Of a DNA stretch of 64,000 bases, positions 1 through 10,920 are shown in pieces. The translations under genes and the position numbers were made by a program. Source of the DNA: Aphrocallistes beatrix (Eukaryota > Porifera > Hexactinellida > Sceptrulophora > Aphrocallistidae); assembly GCA_963281255.1 (NCBI GenBank), contig OY725493.1, forward strand, positions 2,417,550 to 2,481,549, given 5' to 3'. The notes under the pieces were generated by a model. The model was not told the origin of the DNA. It searched no databases and saw only the letters and a program-made list of their open reading frames with translations. Each line of letters starts with the position of its first letter. The stretch's first letter is position 1.

Positions 1-176
1 CTAAGTTGACTAATTCATTAAAAAATGGCAAAGAATTATGAATTATTCGAAAAATTCATTCATATAATTCATGATATTTTATTGTAAAAAACTTTCAATT
101 TTGAATAATTCTTCTCAGGCTTGATGAATTATGAATTATTCGAATTATTCATTAATTCATGAATTAGTCAACTTAG
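1..176. mobile_element. Short MITE with terminal inverted repeats
   Basis: The first 23 bases, starting ctaagttgactaattcat, return as their reverse complement at 153-176, closing a 176-bp AT-rich unit. The inside is also partly palindromic around repeats of gaattat. No coding capacity is visible. Because the element begins at base 1, its left target duplication lies outside the window. Confidence 0.7.
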
Positions 177-444
177 CGTCAAACAAAGAGAAAAAACTTT
201 TTTATTACACATAACAACTATTTCGTATAGTATCGTGCAAGTACAAGTATTTGAACTTATAAGTTACATTGCTCATGATACGCATATCATTTAAATACAA
301 TAAATGAACTCTCATTTTCATGTCCCACTAGTGTTAACATTGCAACTTCAATCATGTTTTCCCCTGTATGAACTAGACTGTGTGAACTATTCTTCCTTTC
401 AAAACCTTCTTGACAGTTTTTATCTTGCTAATTGATCTTTTTAG

Positions 445-725
445 AGTCAGCACTTCAAGTCCAAGAACTCTTGTTCCCTAGTGATAAGCAGGAATTCACC
501 GAAGTGTTGGAAACATCTCTGACTGAACTCCGTACTGAGCTGAAAACTACCAACTACAACCAAAGACCAGATGAACAGAAACAGCAGATTGAGCATCTCA
601 GTCAGAGAGTCGTGAACCTAACAGAAGAGTTGGTGGAATGTAAGCAGGACATTAAAGAACTGTTAGGAGGATTTAAGCAAATGAGAGAACAAATTGAACC
701 AGCTGATAAACCACTCAGCAACTAA
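445..725 (+). CDS. 3' terminal exon of an unrecognised coiled-coil protein
   Basis: An open frame follows a good acceptor (pyrimidine-rich tract ending ttttttag at 444) and ends in TAA at 723-725. It reads about 93 residues, Glu/Gln/Leu-rich, with heptad-like spacing in the second half (RVVNLTEELVECK and what follows), so a coiled coil is likely. There is no ATG near the start, which fits a terminal exon entered in phase 1. Upstream exons would lie beyond the left edge. I do not recognise the family and give no function. Confidence 0.5.
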
Positions 726-1128
726 CATGTTTTTACTATGTATTACCTGCAGGATAATATATTTTCAGTATCCTGTGTACATTACTTAGTTGTTGTATCA
801 TAATTTATTCACCTGTTGAGGTCAAAATACTGCTCCTGGGTCAATTTTTATTTTGTTTAGATTGTATACTACAGGGTGTTGCATAAATATTGATTAGTTA
901 TATCTTAAACAATCATGAATTCTTTATTTCTTTTCTCTTTTAGTACAACACAATACTCTACTTCATTCATTTTAGGTTTTATTCCGCGTCTCACAATAGT
1001 AAATCGCTTTGAATCATAAATAATAAATATTTTGCAATACAAACCACAAGATAGCTAATGACAGTACAAACAAATCATATAGAAATAAGTGAGTGCTAGA
1101 TTTGAGAGAAGAGCATCTCTTGCACAGG
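726..1128. other. Intergenic stretch, nothing recognised
   Basis: AT-rich sequence between the terminal exon and the end of the Argonaute gene, which is on the opposite strand. It should hold the two converging 3' UTRs. No element or coding signal was seen. Confidence 0.5.
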
Positions 1129-3927
1129 CTAAGCCCAGAACATCTTACCAGGCTCAATGCAAGCCTGTACCTCTCTACGCAGACGGTCCCAGTCTATCAT
1201 TGCGGGGTCCTCCCCCCTGACCACCCTAGGATCGAAGTACTTACTGTATCGGTAAGCGATGAGGTCTGCATGGTAGACGGGGGGTGGGATGGACACGGAT
1301 TTGGTGCACCTAGCATAACAATAGCACAGTTGGTAGGTTAGCATGTAGAGTATGTCGGGAGGGAATCTGTTCTCATCGTGCAATACGTGATAATGCGCTG
1401 CCTTAGCCGTCCCTTTAAGCGCTACATGGCTGCAAAGGTAGAAGTCATACTCGAATGGGTGAGTAATCGTATTGTCAAGGTAAGTACCCGGGTTTACGTT
1501 TTCAATTCGCTCCTTCCCATTGACAAACATCTTCATGTGATGACGCTTTTGCACACACACAAGAGTGATAAGGGGGTTGTAATCTAGTGCGATTCTGTGA
1601 CAAGCGCGCTTCAATGCCCTCAACTCTAAATCGATCACAGCCTGGAACTGACCTTCAGACACACCATCTCTGAAACATAGTATCTTCTGACGCCTGTTGC
1701 CGCTTTCAGGTTTGAGTTTACGTAGAAGCTCAAGACACATATCTTCGAATTCTAGAATAACTTCTTGTCGTTGCCTAGGATCGACAGGATTCTTCTGGAA
1801 ACGGCAAGTACTGGCATAACGTGAAAAGGTCGGATCTAGAGCGACACACGCCGCTGCTATCGATGGGAAATCCTGAATTCCTGGTTTGGGGTGGTTGACA
1901 TCAGCGCCTATCACTATCGTGTCTGACAGCAGAGATTTCGTCTTCTCAAATTCAGCGAAGTGATTGATTCCGCCCTGCTTCGCGTTTATTTTCAGACACA
2001 AACCTCCTATCGTGCAGGGTTTCGGATCCCGCGCATTCTTCTCATCAATACACTGTGTGATAATGGACAATTTCGTGTCGCCTACAAGTTTAATCCGGTT
2101 GTACACGATATCACTGTTCCACTTATCTCCTCTGAAAACACCTCGGATGTTACGGTCTATTATGCAGAGGATCATCTGGAGGTCTTTTCCGAAACGCTTA
2201 ACTGTGTAGTTCAATAGTTTATCAATCTCATCAAGTCCTTCGGAAAGATTGGAAGAAAAATAGTTTATATCAGATTCGTTTATAGGTCTTTCTATAAGTA
2301 ATCCCTTATCACGTCCTTGTTTCTGAATTTCTTTTATTAGAGGATTATAATTGAACTTATCTGCTCTTTCAGAGAAATGAACTACAGCCCAAGTTTCGAT
2401 ATCAGTTGATTGGACGAAATGCTTTCCTCCGATCTGCCACTTTCCCATTGCGTTTTTCAGCTTATCACTTCCTGCGTAGATCACAACTGGGGAGGGTAAA
2501 ACCTTAGCAGTGGCCTCCACCATATTAAGGTCCGTTTTTATTCCATAATGGTCTCGCTCATGATTTTCAGACTGTGCCTGTTTCGCAAAATAAATAACGT
2601 CACTATAACGTTGATGAGGAAGTGTAGAAGTAGCTTCAATCATTTCACGTTTTTGTTTAATGTCCAATTCTTGTTTGGTGGTCTGTCCTTCCTTTATCCA
2701 GCAAACTTCCATCGGTAGAGCAACCACCCTATCTCCCCTGCCCACATTCAAACAAGGCAAATCAGGGAATTTTAACGCCTTATGGTATTCGTTCTTAAAA
2801 TACTCCTCTACTGTTACCTTCTTTCCTTTAAACAAGAATGACTCCACATCTGCTGGTGCTAGAAATACATTTCTACTTTCTTTAATTTTGAATTTCCTCT
2901 TATACTTGAGGTGATCCGGGTATACTTCTAGCATGGAGAGATGGTTAGCAGCATCCTGACGTATGTTGGGATCCTTCAGTTCAATATAATAACTTCGTTT
3001 CAGAGCATCGCAGAGGAAGTCAAGTACCTTAATTGGCCGGATAAAGGGACGGTATGACAAGTCTATGTTTAGGAATGCTTGCTTCTGTCCGGGACGGAGT
3101 GACTGTGAAAACCCTTCCCAAAGCTCCAAACCCCCTCCCAGATTGAAAGGGCGCTTACAACTATAAAACGCGCGACCTACGAGAGTAAATATAGAAGCAG
3201 CGAATTGTCGGAAAATAGCATCGACTGCATTAGTAGCTGCTTGATGCGGATTTAAGAAATTAACTCGCTCATCCTTAGAAGAGAATTGTCCTTCTCGGTG
3301 TGTGAGCTCATTAATCAGGGACAGATCTACAGGAGTAGCATACTTCAGAACTACCAGGTGCTTCCTCTCTCTATTCCCATCGTCCGAGTCTACCCACGCC
3401 ACTTCATATCTCCCTTCCACCTTGCATCTGCAGTAAAGAATCGAGCGACCATTGTAAGCTGGGTACTGGTGTTCAAGCTGCACCTGTGACAGACTACGCA
3501 TCACCATCTTACACACGTATTTCTCCGTGATGTTACGATCTCCAGCCTCGCCACCTGGTAGCAGGTCGTAGATCTTGACGTCGTACTGGTGAATCTTGAT
3601 GTCAGGAATTTCAATCTTTAAGAAATTGACTAAAACACGCACATCTGAACCAATAGTTCCGTGACAAGGCCTGTTGGGCGGAATGTCGTTAGGGGCTGGT
3701 ATCGATGCACAGGCGCCTGTTTGAGGCGACGAGATTTGGATTTTAGATAATTCTTTTGAAATATTGGGTTCTGAGAGGGGAGGACAGGCCCCCTTCTCAT
3801 CTCCATATCCACTCCTCCTACCCTGGCTAGCCCCTCTCTGCTGGTTATTTGCTCCCCTCCCTCTTGCACCACCGCTTCGTCCTCGACGTTGCCCTCTACC
3901 ACTGCTGGTTCGATCCATGATAGCCAA
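1129..3927 (-). CDS. Argonaute (AGO clade), single exon
   Basis: This 932-residue protein is a full-length Argonaute acting in small-RNA-guided silencing. An Arg/Gly-rich N-terminus (about residues 8-40) is followed by the N domain, a PAZ domain (near KVTVEEYFKNEYHKALKFP), a MID domain with 5'-phosphate pocket features (RIKLVGDT, TQC, LCLKINAK) and a PIWI domain. It belongs to the AGO rather than the PIWI clade: it has the RPCHGTIG start of the core and an AGO-like C-terminus ending MFWA. Catalytic positions visible are Asp in IGADVNHP, Glu in RQEVILEF and Asp in CFRDGVSEG. The fourth position, usually His in YYAHL, reads YHADL, so Asp replaces His. The reading frame has no intron, which is unusual for animal AGO genes. 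FCHO follows on the same strand. Start is the first ATG; a second Met lies at residue 4. Confidence 0.95.
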   Translation of the reverse strand: MAIMDRTSSGRGQRRGRSGGARGRGANNQQRGASQGRRSGYGDEKGACPPLSEPNISKELSKIQISSPQTGACASIPAPNDIPPNRPCHGTIGSDVRVLVNFLKIEIPDIKIHQYDVKIYDLLPGGEAGDRNITEKYVCKMVMRSLSQVQLEHQYPAYNGRSILYCRCKVEGRYEVAWVDSDDGNRERKHLVVLKYATPVDLSLINELTHREGQFSSKDERVNFLNPHQAATNAVDAIFRQFAASIFTLVGRAFYSCKRPFNLGGGLELWEGFSQSLRPGQKQAFLNIDLSYRPFIRPIKVLDFLCDALKRSYYIELKDPNIRQDAANHLSMLEVYPDHLKYKRKFKIKESRNVFLAPADVESFLFKGKKVTVEEYFKNEYHKALKFPDLPCLNVGRGDRVVALPMEVCWIKEGQTTKQELDIKQKREMIEATSTLPHQRYSDVIYFAKQAQSENHERDHYGIKTDLNMVEATAKVLPSPVVIYAGSDKLKNAMGKWQIGGKHFVQSTDIETWAVVHFSERADKFNYNPLIKEIQKQGRDKGLLIERPINESDINYFSSNLSEGLDEIDKLLNYTVKRFGKDLQMILCIIDRNIRGVFRGDKWNSDIVYNRIKLVGDTKLSIITQCIDEKNARDPKPCTIGGLCLKINAKQGGINHFAEFEKTKSLLSDTIVIGADVNHPKPGIQDFPSIAAACVALDPTFSRYASTCRFQKNPVDPRQRQEVILEFEDMCLELLRKLKPESGNRRQKILCFRDGVSEGQFQAVIDLELRALKRACHRIALDYNPLITLVCVQKRHHMKMFVNGKERIENVNPGTYLDNTITHPFEYDFYLCSHVALKGTAKAAHYHVLHDENRFPPDILYMLTYQLCYCYARCTKSVSIPPPVYHADLIAYRYSKYFDPRVVRGEDPAMIDWDRLRREVQACIEPGKMFWA

Positions 3928-5150
3928 CCAACTTTATAGTGTAGAAACTGTAGATATTAAGCTAATTTAAATCAATTAGAATACGTATGCATTAGGGCCT
4001 GTGCCTCACCTGTGGCAGAGCACTAGCGCCGTCTCTGGTATGTATTAATCAAATCCATGTAAAATTAGTATTACACATGTTAGAAAAACTAAGTTATATC
4101 TCGAGATATCAATCATATTAAACAAACGTATGTACTCGATCTGCCATTTTTAATGAGGTGATGAAAAGATGAGTAGGTATGGTGGAACCTCTCTAATCGG
4201 GGGACTCAGGCTCCCAGAATTTGGCTACAGGTTCTACTAAAAGAATCTAGCTTCTCTTAGCTAAGTTAGCTCGCACCTTACACTCAAGCGCAAAATAGAA
4301 ATACTGAATGACTTGAATATTGAAACGACTGAGCCGAAGCCTGTGTCAAGTACGAAATTCTAAGGATACATAACAGCCTCAAATAGACTAAATTTGATTA
4401 TTTCTTCAATCTCCAAAATAAACCTAAGATAGGATTCTTATCGCTCTAAGTTATACTTTATTTCTCGGTTATTAACCAAAATTGACAATTCAGTCAGGTT
4501 ACCCAATCCATTCATGCAACCAATTATCCGATACCAGATTAGCTTTATAATCAATAATGCAGGGTTTTTTTAAGGTTGAGACCTTGGTGTAACTCAGCTT
4601 ATTCACGGTGTAATCACCGAAAAATATTAACCAAATATTGCCCACGCTGCAGCGGCCGACCCAAATCGTGGTGTAATTTTTACACCACGATCGCCCTTAA
4701 ACAAAACCCTGCAATAATGGATGTTCATTTAAAAACAGTTTAAAAGATAATGACCATACCCTCCTCCGATTTTCAAAATATATTAAATCATAGCCTCATT
4801 ACATATAAGGCCTCACAGAAGGTTTTGAGGTTGGGAATTTCGTCAAAATTTGTTATTATTGAGCCAAGTGGGCATTTTAATGCAAAACTACAAATGTCTA
4901 CCTCATTCCCGTACGAAAGTGGGCTTTTTTCTTTTCAATTTTTCAATTAATTGCATGCTGTCTTCAGTTTCGTAGCTTCGTACATCGAATTGATTAAGTT
5001 AGAAACGAATATAAAATAGAAATAAGAAGCAATAATACGTACACCATTGTAATGCCACACATATAACGTGTCACGCTGATAATTAGGATTAAACTCAGAA
5101 TTCATTAAACCAGTACTTACATACCTAGTAATGAAGGGGATTATCTAAAA
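3928..5150. other. Intergenic region between Argonaute and FCHO
   Basis: It holds the Argonaute upstream region and the FCHO 3' flank. Near 4183 a fragment resembling the ends of pogo-type MITEs (ggaacctctctaatcgg) is visible. A complete hAT-like MITE lies at 4560-4711. The rest shows nothing recognised. Confidence 0.5.
4560..4711. mobile_element. hAT-like MITE, 152 bp
   Basis: The element starts cagggtttttttaagg and ends with the near reverse complement ccttaaacaaaaccctg. It is bounded by an exact 8-bp direct repeat, caataatg, at 4552-4559 and 4712-4719. CAGGG ends and an 8-bp duplication are typical of hAT elements. It is non-coding. Confidence 0.8.
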
Positions 5151-8045
5151 TTAATTCTCACTTTTATACACACCACTGATAAGACTTCTCTTCGTCCTGG
5201 CCAAGTTGAAACCCACTCCCTTCAGTTTGAATTCTGTCCCTGATAGGGTCCCGCCTGCCTTGAATGACACCTCGATCACCTGAGACAGCTTGGTGTCAGG
5301 GAAATGTGAGAAGATGGCCTTCAGTTTTCCAGAGGAATTCTTCTGAGAAGAGACGGTGTCTACCTTCCATATCACTGAGTTGTTCGGCTTAGCCCAGTGT
5401 CCGACCGGTTCCAGCTCGCAATCACTGACTGCAACGTCGTACTTCACCGTGATGACTACATTCTCCAGGGGGTGAGGGGACAGGATGGGGAACCCGTCCG
5501 GGTTGTATCTGTAATGCACATCCAACTGGGTCTGGTCCACCATGGAGTCCGGGTCCCAGTGGACGTCGAGGAGCAGGGGAGCCGCGGAGACAGGGATCTT
5601 GACGTTGTAGGTGAGAGCTTGTAGGGTCGAGTAGCTCTGTCCTGGAGACGACGCTCTCTGCTGGAGCAGGTACTCCTTCAGCGCGTCCATCTTGAAGCAG
5701 AACTCCTCCTCAGTCTGATTCTGAGAGAGAAGAGAGGGGTCGAGACACTTATAACCTCCGTTCGCATCGAGCGAGAACCGCAATTCCTGCTGCATGTTCT
5801 CGATCTTGCTGTTCATGAAAGCGAGAGTGAGCAAGCCCTCCAGCCGGACGAACCGCTCCGTGAGCTGGCTGTGCCGGTAGAACACGTGGATCTTCTCCTG
5901 TAGGTTGACGGCCAGTGGGACCACCTCGCTGCCAGGGGAGCTGCACTTGATGACGTCATTGGTGAAGGACATGGACGAGTCCGGACGAGACATTTCGGGA
6001 GATTCCGCCTGTGGGGAGTCAGGGATGGAGCGAGTGGGGGAGAATTCTACCTCCGGGATTATCTGGAACTTCCGGTTGTTGCCATCACCCTGACTTGTTT
6101 TGGGTCTGAGTAACTTGCTTGGGGGCGAGAGGGCGATGGGAGGGGGCAGAATGGTAGGAGGAGGGAGGGGGACGAAAGCTGGAGATGAATTGGTGAAGGA
6201 TAGGGAAAGTTTCTGGTTAGTGGGAGTGAAGGATTTAGCATCAGTGCTTGGAGAGTTTGTGTAGTTAGACGTGAAAGTAAAATCATCCTCCTTGCTGAGA
6301 GGTACCTTAGAAGGACGGAGAGAAGCGAAATCATTTGAGAAGTTGGAATTCAGTGCCGGTCCCCCGGAGAGGGAAGGGAACGCTTCCTGCTGCAACGGGG
6401 GATCCACTGGCGTGGGAGTCCTCGTCAGGTCTGGATCCGAGTCTCTGTCTCCATCTCTGTCAGTGTTGGGAGGTATGGATACGGACATGCGCTGATGCGA
6501 GTCGGTGAACGACCTGGGGCCGGACATCAGGTCCTCCAGCTCTGTTCTCTGCCGCCGCGGGCCCTTGAGCGGCGCGATGAGGTCCTCAATGCTGGAGTTC
6601 TGGCGCCGGGCAGAGAGCTCGTTAGCTGAGGTGGACTTCCGGGAGGTGAGGTTGGTGATGGGTCCAGCCAGCTGCAGCTGAGGCACCACTCTGTACAGAT
6701 CCTCTGTGTTGTCCTCCCTGTCGAGTAGCGTGTTCTTGGGGTTGATCTTAATCTTGCGGATCTGAGCGTCCGCACTGGGCGAGTCTGAATCTGAGTCGTC
6801 CGTGCTGGGGGTGTTGAGCCGCGGGTGCGGGTACTCGTCCTCTATTCGTACCAGACACCCGTCCTCGTCCATGACGAAGCCAGTCGGGATGTCGTCAGAA
6901 GGCGAGGGAGTGTGGGAGACGGACTGCTCCGGCTGGAAGTTAGGGTTCTGCGTAGAAGGCTCGTTTGAGGATTTTGCCGCTTTTGACTTTCTATGTCCGA
7001 AAGCCCTCGACTTCTTCTTTCCTGGTTTCTCAGCAGAGAGAGACTTCTTCGAGGGCTTCGGGGTCCCTGACTTAGGCCGGTCGGATCCGACCGACTGGGC
7101 TGAGATAGTCCTGTTCAGGCCTGTGGGCGCCAGCTCGTTCTCCAGCTCGGCTACATTCGGCGGATCGTCGTAGGAAGGGGAGAGTGGCCTGTGACCTTTC
7201 GGACCATAGCGACGAGCAAAATCTGCCAGAATAGAATCCTTCTCGTCTGAGATAGCCTTCACCTGCTCGCACGTGCCTTCGCTAATGCTGGAAGCGCGCC
7301 TGAAGAATTTGGAAATGTGTGCGAGGACTTCTTGTACCCTCTCGCTGAGCTTAGCGATGCGGCCCTTCTCAAAAGATTCGAACTCGAAGAAGATGGTGAA
7401 CAGCTTGTTGACTGTCTGCTGCACGGAGCTCTGGTGCTTGGTGACGGAGGTCTTGTACTCCTCCTGAGAGCGCACCAGCTCCTCCCCAGTCTCGGGGCTC
7501 TCCGTGGTCCCTACCGAGGCCACGTCCAGGAGGTTGCTCTTCTGCACACTCTGCGACACGATGTAGAACTGGCTCTTGGAGGTGCTGTAGTGCTGGAATG
7601 ACTTGTTGTACTGCTGCTTGAGAGAGTTGGCCTGATCCCACATCTTGGTGAGGGAGCTGGCTGCCTTCTTCTCCTCTACACTGTAGGAGAGCAGTGACTT
7701 GTGAGCGTTGATCAGATCCTGGAAGTGATGAGAGTGCATCATGTTGACCGAAGTGTAGAAAGCGGAGAGGTTCTTCCAAATGGGAGATATCGTGTTCTTC
7801 TCATCGCTCACGCCCCTAACTTTCTCCGTGAGCTTCTTCATCCGCCGGTTATAGTCTTTCTCCAGGTCTATGTGCTCTTGCAGTATCTCCATCAGCAGTT
7901 TGGTGTTCTGCACACTCACCTTAGAAGCTTCGTACAGGACATTCACTCCCTCAGTGATGTTCCTGTCCGAACTCCAGAAGTAATCGGTGAAAGTTTTTTG
8001 ATCGGAGTTGTGAGATGGAGACTGGAGGCTGGAAGAAAGACTCAT
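5151..8045 (-). CDS. FCHO-type muniscin (F-BAR plus mu-homology domain)
   Basis: The 964-residue protein begins with an F-BAR domain (about residues 15-270) that in this family bends plasma membrane at nascent clathrin-coated pits. A long Ser/Pro-rich linker follows (about 280-690), with low-complexity Pro runs and basic stretches. A C-terminal mu-homology domain (about 705-960) recruits cargo and adaptors such as Eps15/AP-2. The end (RSLISGVYKSEN) resembles the conserved end of FCHO1/2. SGIP1 shares the muHD but lacks an F-BAR, so FCHO is the better call. The entire coding region is one uninterrupted frame, whereas animal FCHO genes normally have many introns. The start is the ATG at 8045, directly before the F-BAR. 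Confidence 0.92.
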   Translation of the reverse strand: MSLSSSLQSPSHNSDQKTFTDYFWSSDRNITEGVNVLYEASKVSVQNTKLLMEILQEHIDLEKDYNRRMKKLTEKVRGVSDEKNTISPIWKNLSAFYTSVNMMHSHHFQDLINAHKSLLSYSVEEKKAASSLTKMWDQANSLKQQYNKSFQHYSTSKSQFYIVSQSVQKSNLLDVASVGTTESPETGEELVRSQEEYKTSVTKHQSSVQQTVNKLFTIFFEFESFEKGRIAKLSERVQEVLAHISKFFRRASSISEGTCEQVKAISDEKDSILADFARRYGPKGHRPLSPSYDDPPNVAELENELAPTGLNRTISAQSVGSDRPKSGTPKPSKKSLSAEKPGKKKSRAFGHRKSKAAKSSNEPSTQNPNFQPEQSVSHTPSPSDDIPTGFVMDEDGCLVRIEDEYPHPRLNTPSTDDSDSDSPSADAQIRKIKINPKNTLLDREDNTEDLYRVVPQLQLAGPITNLTSRKSTSANELSARRQNSSIEDLIAPLKGPRRQRTELEDLMSGPRSFTDSHQRMSVSIPPNTDRDGDRDSDPDLTRTPTPVDPPLQQEAFPSLSGGPALNSNFSNDFASLRPSKVPLSKEDDFTFTSNYTNSPSTDAKSFTPTNQKLSLSFTNSSPAFVPLPPPTILPPPIALSPPSKLLRPKTSQGDGNNRKFQIIPEVEFSPTRSIPDSPQAESPEMSRPDSSMSFTNDVIKCSSPGSEVVPLAVNLQEKIHVFYRHSQLTERFVRLEGLLTLAFMNSKIENMQQELRFSLDANGGYKCLDPSLLSQNQTEEEFCFKMDALKEYLLQQRASSPGQSYSTLQALTYNVKIPVSAAPLLLDVHWDPDSMVDQTQLDVHYRYNPDGFPILSPHPLENVVITVKYDVAVSDCELEPVGHWAKPNNSVIWKVDTVSSQKNSSGKLKAIFSHFPDTKLSQVIEVSFKAGGTLSGTEFKLKGVGFNLARTKRSLISGVYKSEN

Positions 8046-10700
8046 CTTTAGCTAATTATATCGATTCGAATGTTCATATTATTTTAAAGTGGATATCTCA
8101 AACCTGTTAACAAGCACTTATCATTACCATTCCAAACACTCTATTGACATATCTTGAACAAAGTGTTAATTTTTACAATTTTTTCTAAATTTAAGAACAA
8201 ATTAATCGTTTTCAGTTGGATTCTTTTGAATATACATAAAAATTCCGTCAAAAGCAATAACACAAAAATATTACAACCGAAGACCTGGTCTGGCCATACA
8301 ATAAGGTTATCTGCATTTATTTGGTATTGGCTGAATAAGGCATTGTGCATACATAAAAGCATTTATATGTTTAATTAACATGCAATAATTATGTAACCAT
8401 AGGAATTTTGGGATTGAATAAAATATTTAATTCAGAATCATAAAATAATAAACTATTTGTACCAATTACGAAATTATGTATCATGGAAATGATATTGTAA
8501 TGATCTTGGAAATCTAGCAAACAAATCGAATCTCAACGCAAAGTAATTAATTACACAACATTCAGGATTGCAAATTTCGAGATGATGGTGGGTGAATCAG
8601 GAATTTGTAAGATATCACATCGCAATCGAATTTGTATGTCTGTACACTGTAGTGCGCAGGTGGGGCTGGTTAAATTAATATATGTATAATTATTATTCAT
8701 GAAAATACTAGCTATACACACTTTATTTAATATTGAATCAGGCATAAAGCCTTGTTTGATAAGAAAAGTGTTTCAGCTCAAAAAGCATATTCCGATTCCA
8801 TTAATGGAGGGTTTTGTACAGTTAAATATCTTGTCAGTTTTACATGAAACTCCAAAGCCTCATCATACTATATAAACCCCTAATATAACGCGCGGGATTC
8901 GTAAACTCATTTCCTTTCAGGTCATTTAGGCGGTAAGCCATAAACCGGGGTGTTCACTATAATAGAAAAACCGCACATCATATTTTGGATATTATTAAAC
9001 TTAAATATTAATAAGAATGATGACGCATCATACATTTTAATACGAATACATCAGCAATGTGATGTTAGATTGATTTAAGGCATATATTATACAAGAGCAC
9101 TGTCCAAAACCAAAACCCCAAAGGAAAAATTGAATTCGAACTATTGTTTGTTTAATTGTACAACTTTAGAAATACCATAAATCACAGAGAATTGAGAATA
9201 TACGGGTTCTAATAGGTGAATAAATAATATTATAAAATGTTTTAAACATCAAAAGATAAAGATATTTATTATTATTAATAGTTTGTAAAGAAATTTCGTG
9301 AAATGGTACAATCAAGTTGTCTCAGGAGTAAAGCAAAAAACATACTAGACTAGTGAGCCTTAAATTATTGTTGGACCCGGAGCTGTTGCCACATCTGTCT
9401 GGCAGGAGAATTCATAAGCCGCATTCCGTAATAAACCTGAGAATGAATTCCAAGTTGATTTCTGTGTTGGGAGACGTGACACAAAAAAGAGCAGTTGATC
9501 ACATTCCTGAGAGAATACATGAAAATACAGCACAATGAAATGAGTATCACATTCGAAGGTGTGAATAGTAAAATAAGGCGAGAGTCCATGGAGGATACTT
9601 CCACACCATTGACCATTGTAGAGGAGGTTCCTATAATAGAAGAGAGTCAGAAGAGACTGAAATGAGGAGCATCATGGTCTCGCGCACTCTAATGGAAAGT
9701 GTGAAGGAAGTGGACTTCAACAATATCCTAGCCCCACCCACGATTCCAATCCTCAGTTGTAGTTGATGATAAGTAGCCGGGCAGTGGGTAGACCTTCCTC
9801 TGTAAGAGCGCTGCATTCTGATACGGGATTAGCCACCAGAATGGGGCGGCGTGACTAAGTAATTATCCAGGAATGGCTAGTCATCAGCATGTCCGCATTC
9901 TTAAAGTGGTCTGAGTCCCCTTCCAAACAGATGGTGGAAACTGACGGAGAGTCGCTGCCAGTCATCATACAGGGTGGATGAGTTCATTAAGAAGGTCCCG
10001 TTTCAACCCACTCTCTTATGCCTGATCTTGCGTAGGGGAATTCTCCAGAACTAGCTTCCTAATCACGAGCAGACAAATGCATGGCCCCAGCAATCCCACG
10101 AATACGGCGAAATTAATCAACTGGCACTTGTCCCTTTGAATGCGAGTCTGAACAGCTCCAGTTAAGACCTCTGCACTGAGTGGGCGGTGCATATAATCAG
10201 GCGTTAGTTGTCGCGGGTCTAACTGCGTACATCAATAATGTGTCAGAGATGGCCTCGACAGGCATTTGAGATGCGATCCCTCTCGGTCTGAATAACGTCT
10301 ATTTTGAGAGTGAGCACTGAGGTGAAAGTGGCAAAAAGAGAGAAGGGACGGAAGTTCACACATCTGACAATTCAAGAATATATGTCGACTTTGTTTTCTG
10401 TGCGAACAGCTGGTCTCAATATGCCATGGTTTGATTCCTCGTTAACTCCTCTGCCAACGTCTCCGTGTTTAAGATTATTCGTTTCTCCAGTGCCATCTTA
10501 AAGGAGAACACAGGCACCATTATTCCTGTTTTTTTAATTGATACCCACTCCGATGCCAATACATGACATGCCTCATCCATCAATCCACTATACGTACTCA
10601 CACACTCGTTGAAATCTCTGATTGGTATAAATTCTATCCACCTCCATTCTGCTGGCTACCATTAATGCGAGACGAGCTCTGACACCATCCCTGCTAGTAC
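8046..10700. other. Long gene-poor stretch
   Basis: Only short overlapping frames on both strands occur here, none with a recognisable motif. Around 8900-8960 a sequence (atttcctttcaggtcatttagg) resembles one at 29150-29250, so a dispersed repeat is likely. At 9540-10470 base composition is less AT-rich than its surroundings, but I found no coding signal I trust. Confidence 0.4.
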
Positions 10701-10701
10701 A

Positions 10702-10774
10702 GGGCATGACCAATTTCCGGGACGGAACGGAATTGGGTATTTTATCCGCCCCGTCCCGGAAATTAGGCATGCCC
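10702..10774. mobile_element. 73-bp minimal copy of the gggcatgcc family
   Basis: It starts gggcatgaccaatttccggg and ends cccggaaattaggcatgccc, so the ends are inverted repeats. The same termini and the same (a)cgggacggg core build the large arrays of the 49369-50444 element. Flanks read tagtaca and tagtact, an imperfect target duplication. Confidence 0.65.
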
Positions 10775-10920
10775 TAGTACTGCGATAAGTACCTCCCAGA
10801 TCCTCTCTACTTCTATTTCTGTAGTAGCGTAGTGTCTCCTGAGAGTGTTACTCTTTCGTACAGTCACTGAGATATGTCAACAAAATCCAACTGATCATAT
10901 TGATATCCGGTTAAGAAGTC

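Noticed and set aside
7369-7779. Long frames on both strands over the FCHO gene
   Set aside because: Shadows caused by the GC-richer codon use of FCHO; no motif in them.
9353-9816. Short overlapping frames on both strands
   Set aside because: No motif, no splice or start context, similar density expected by chance.
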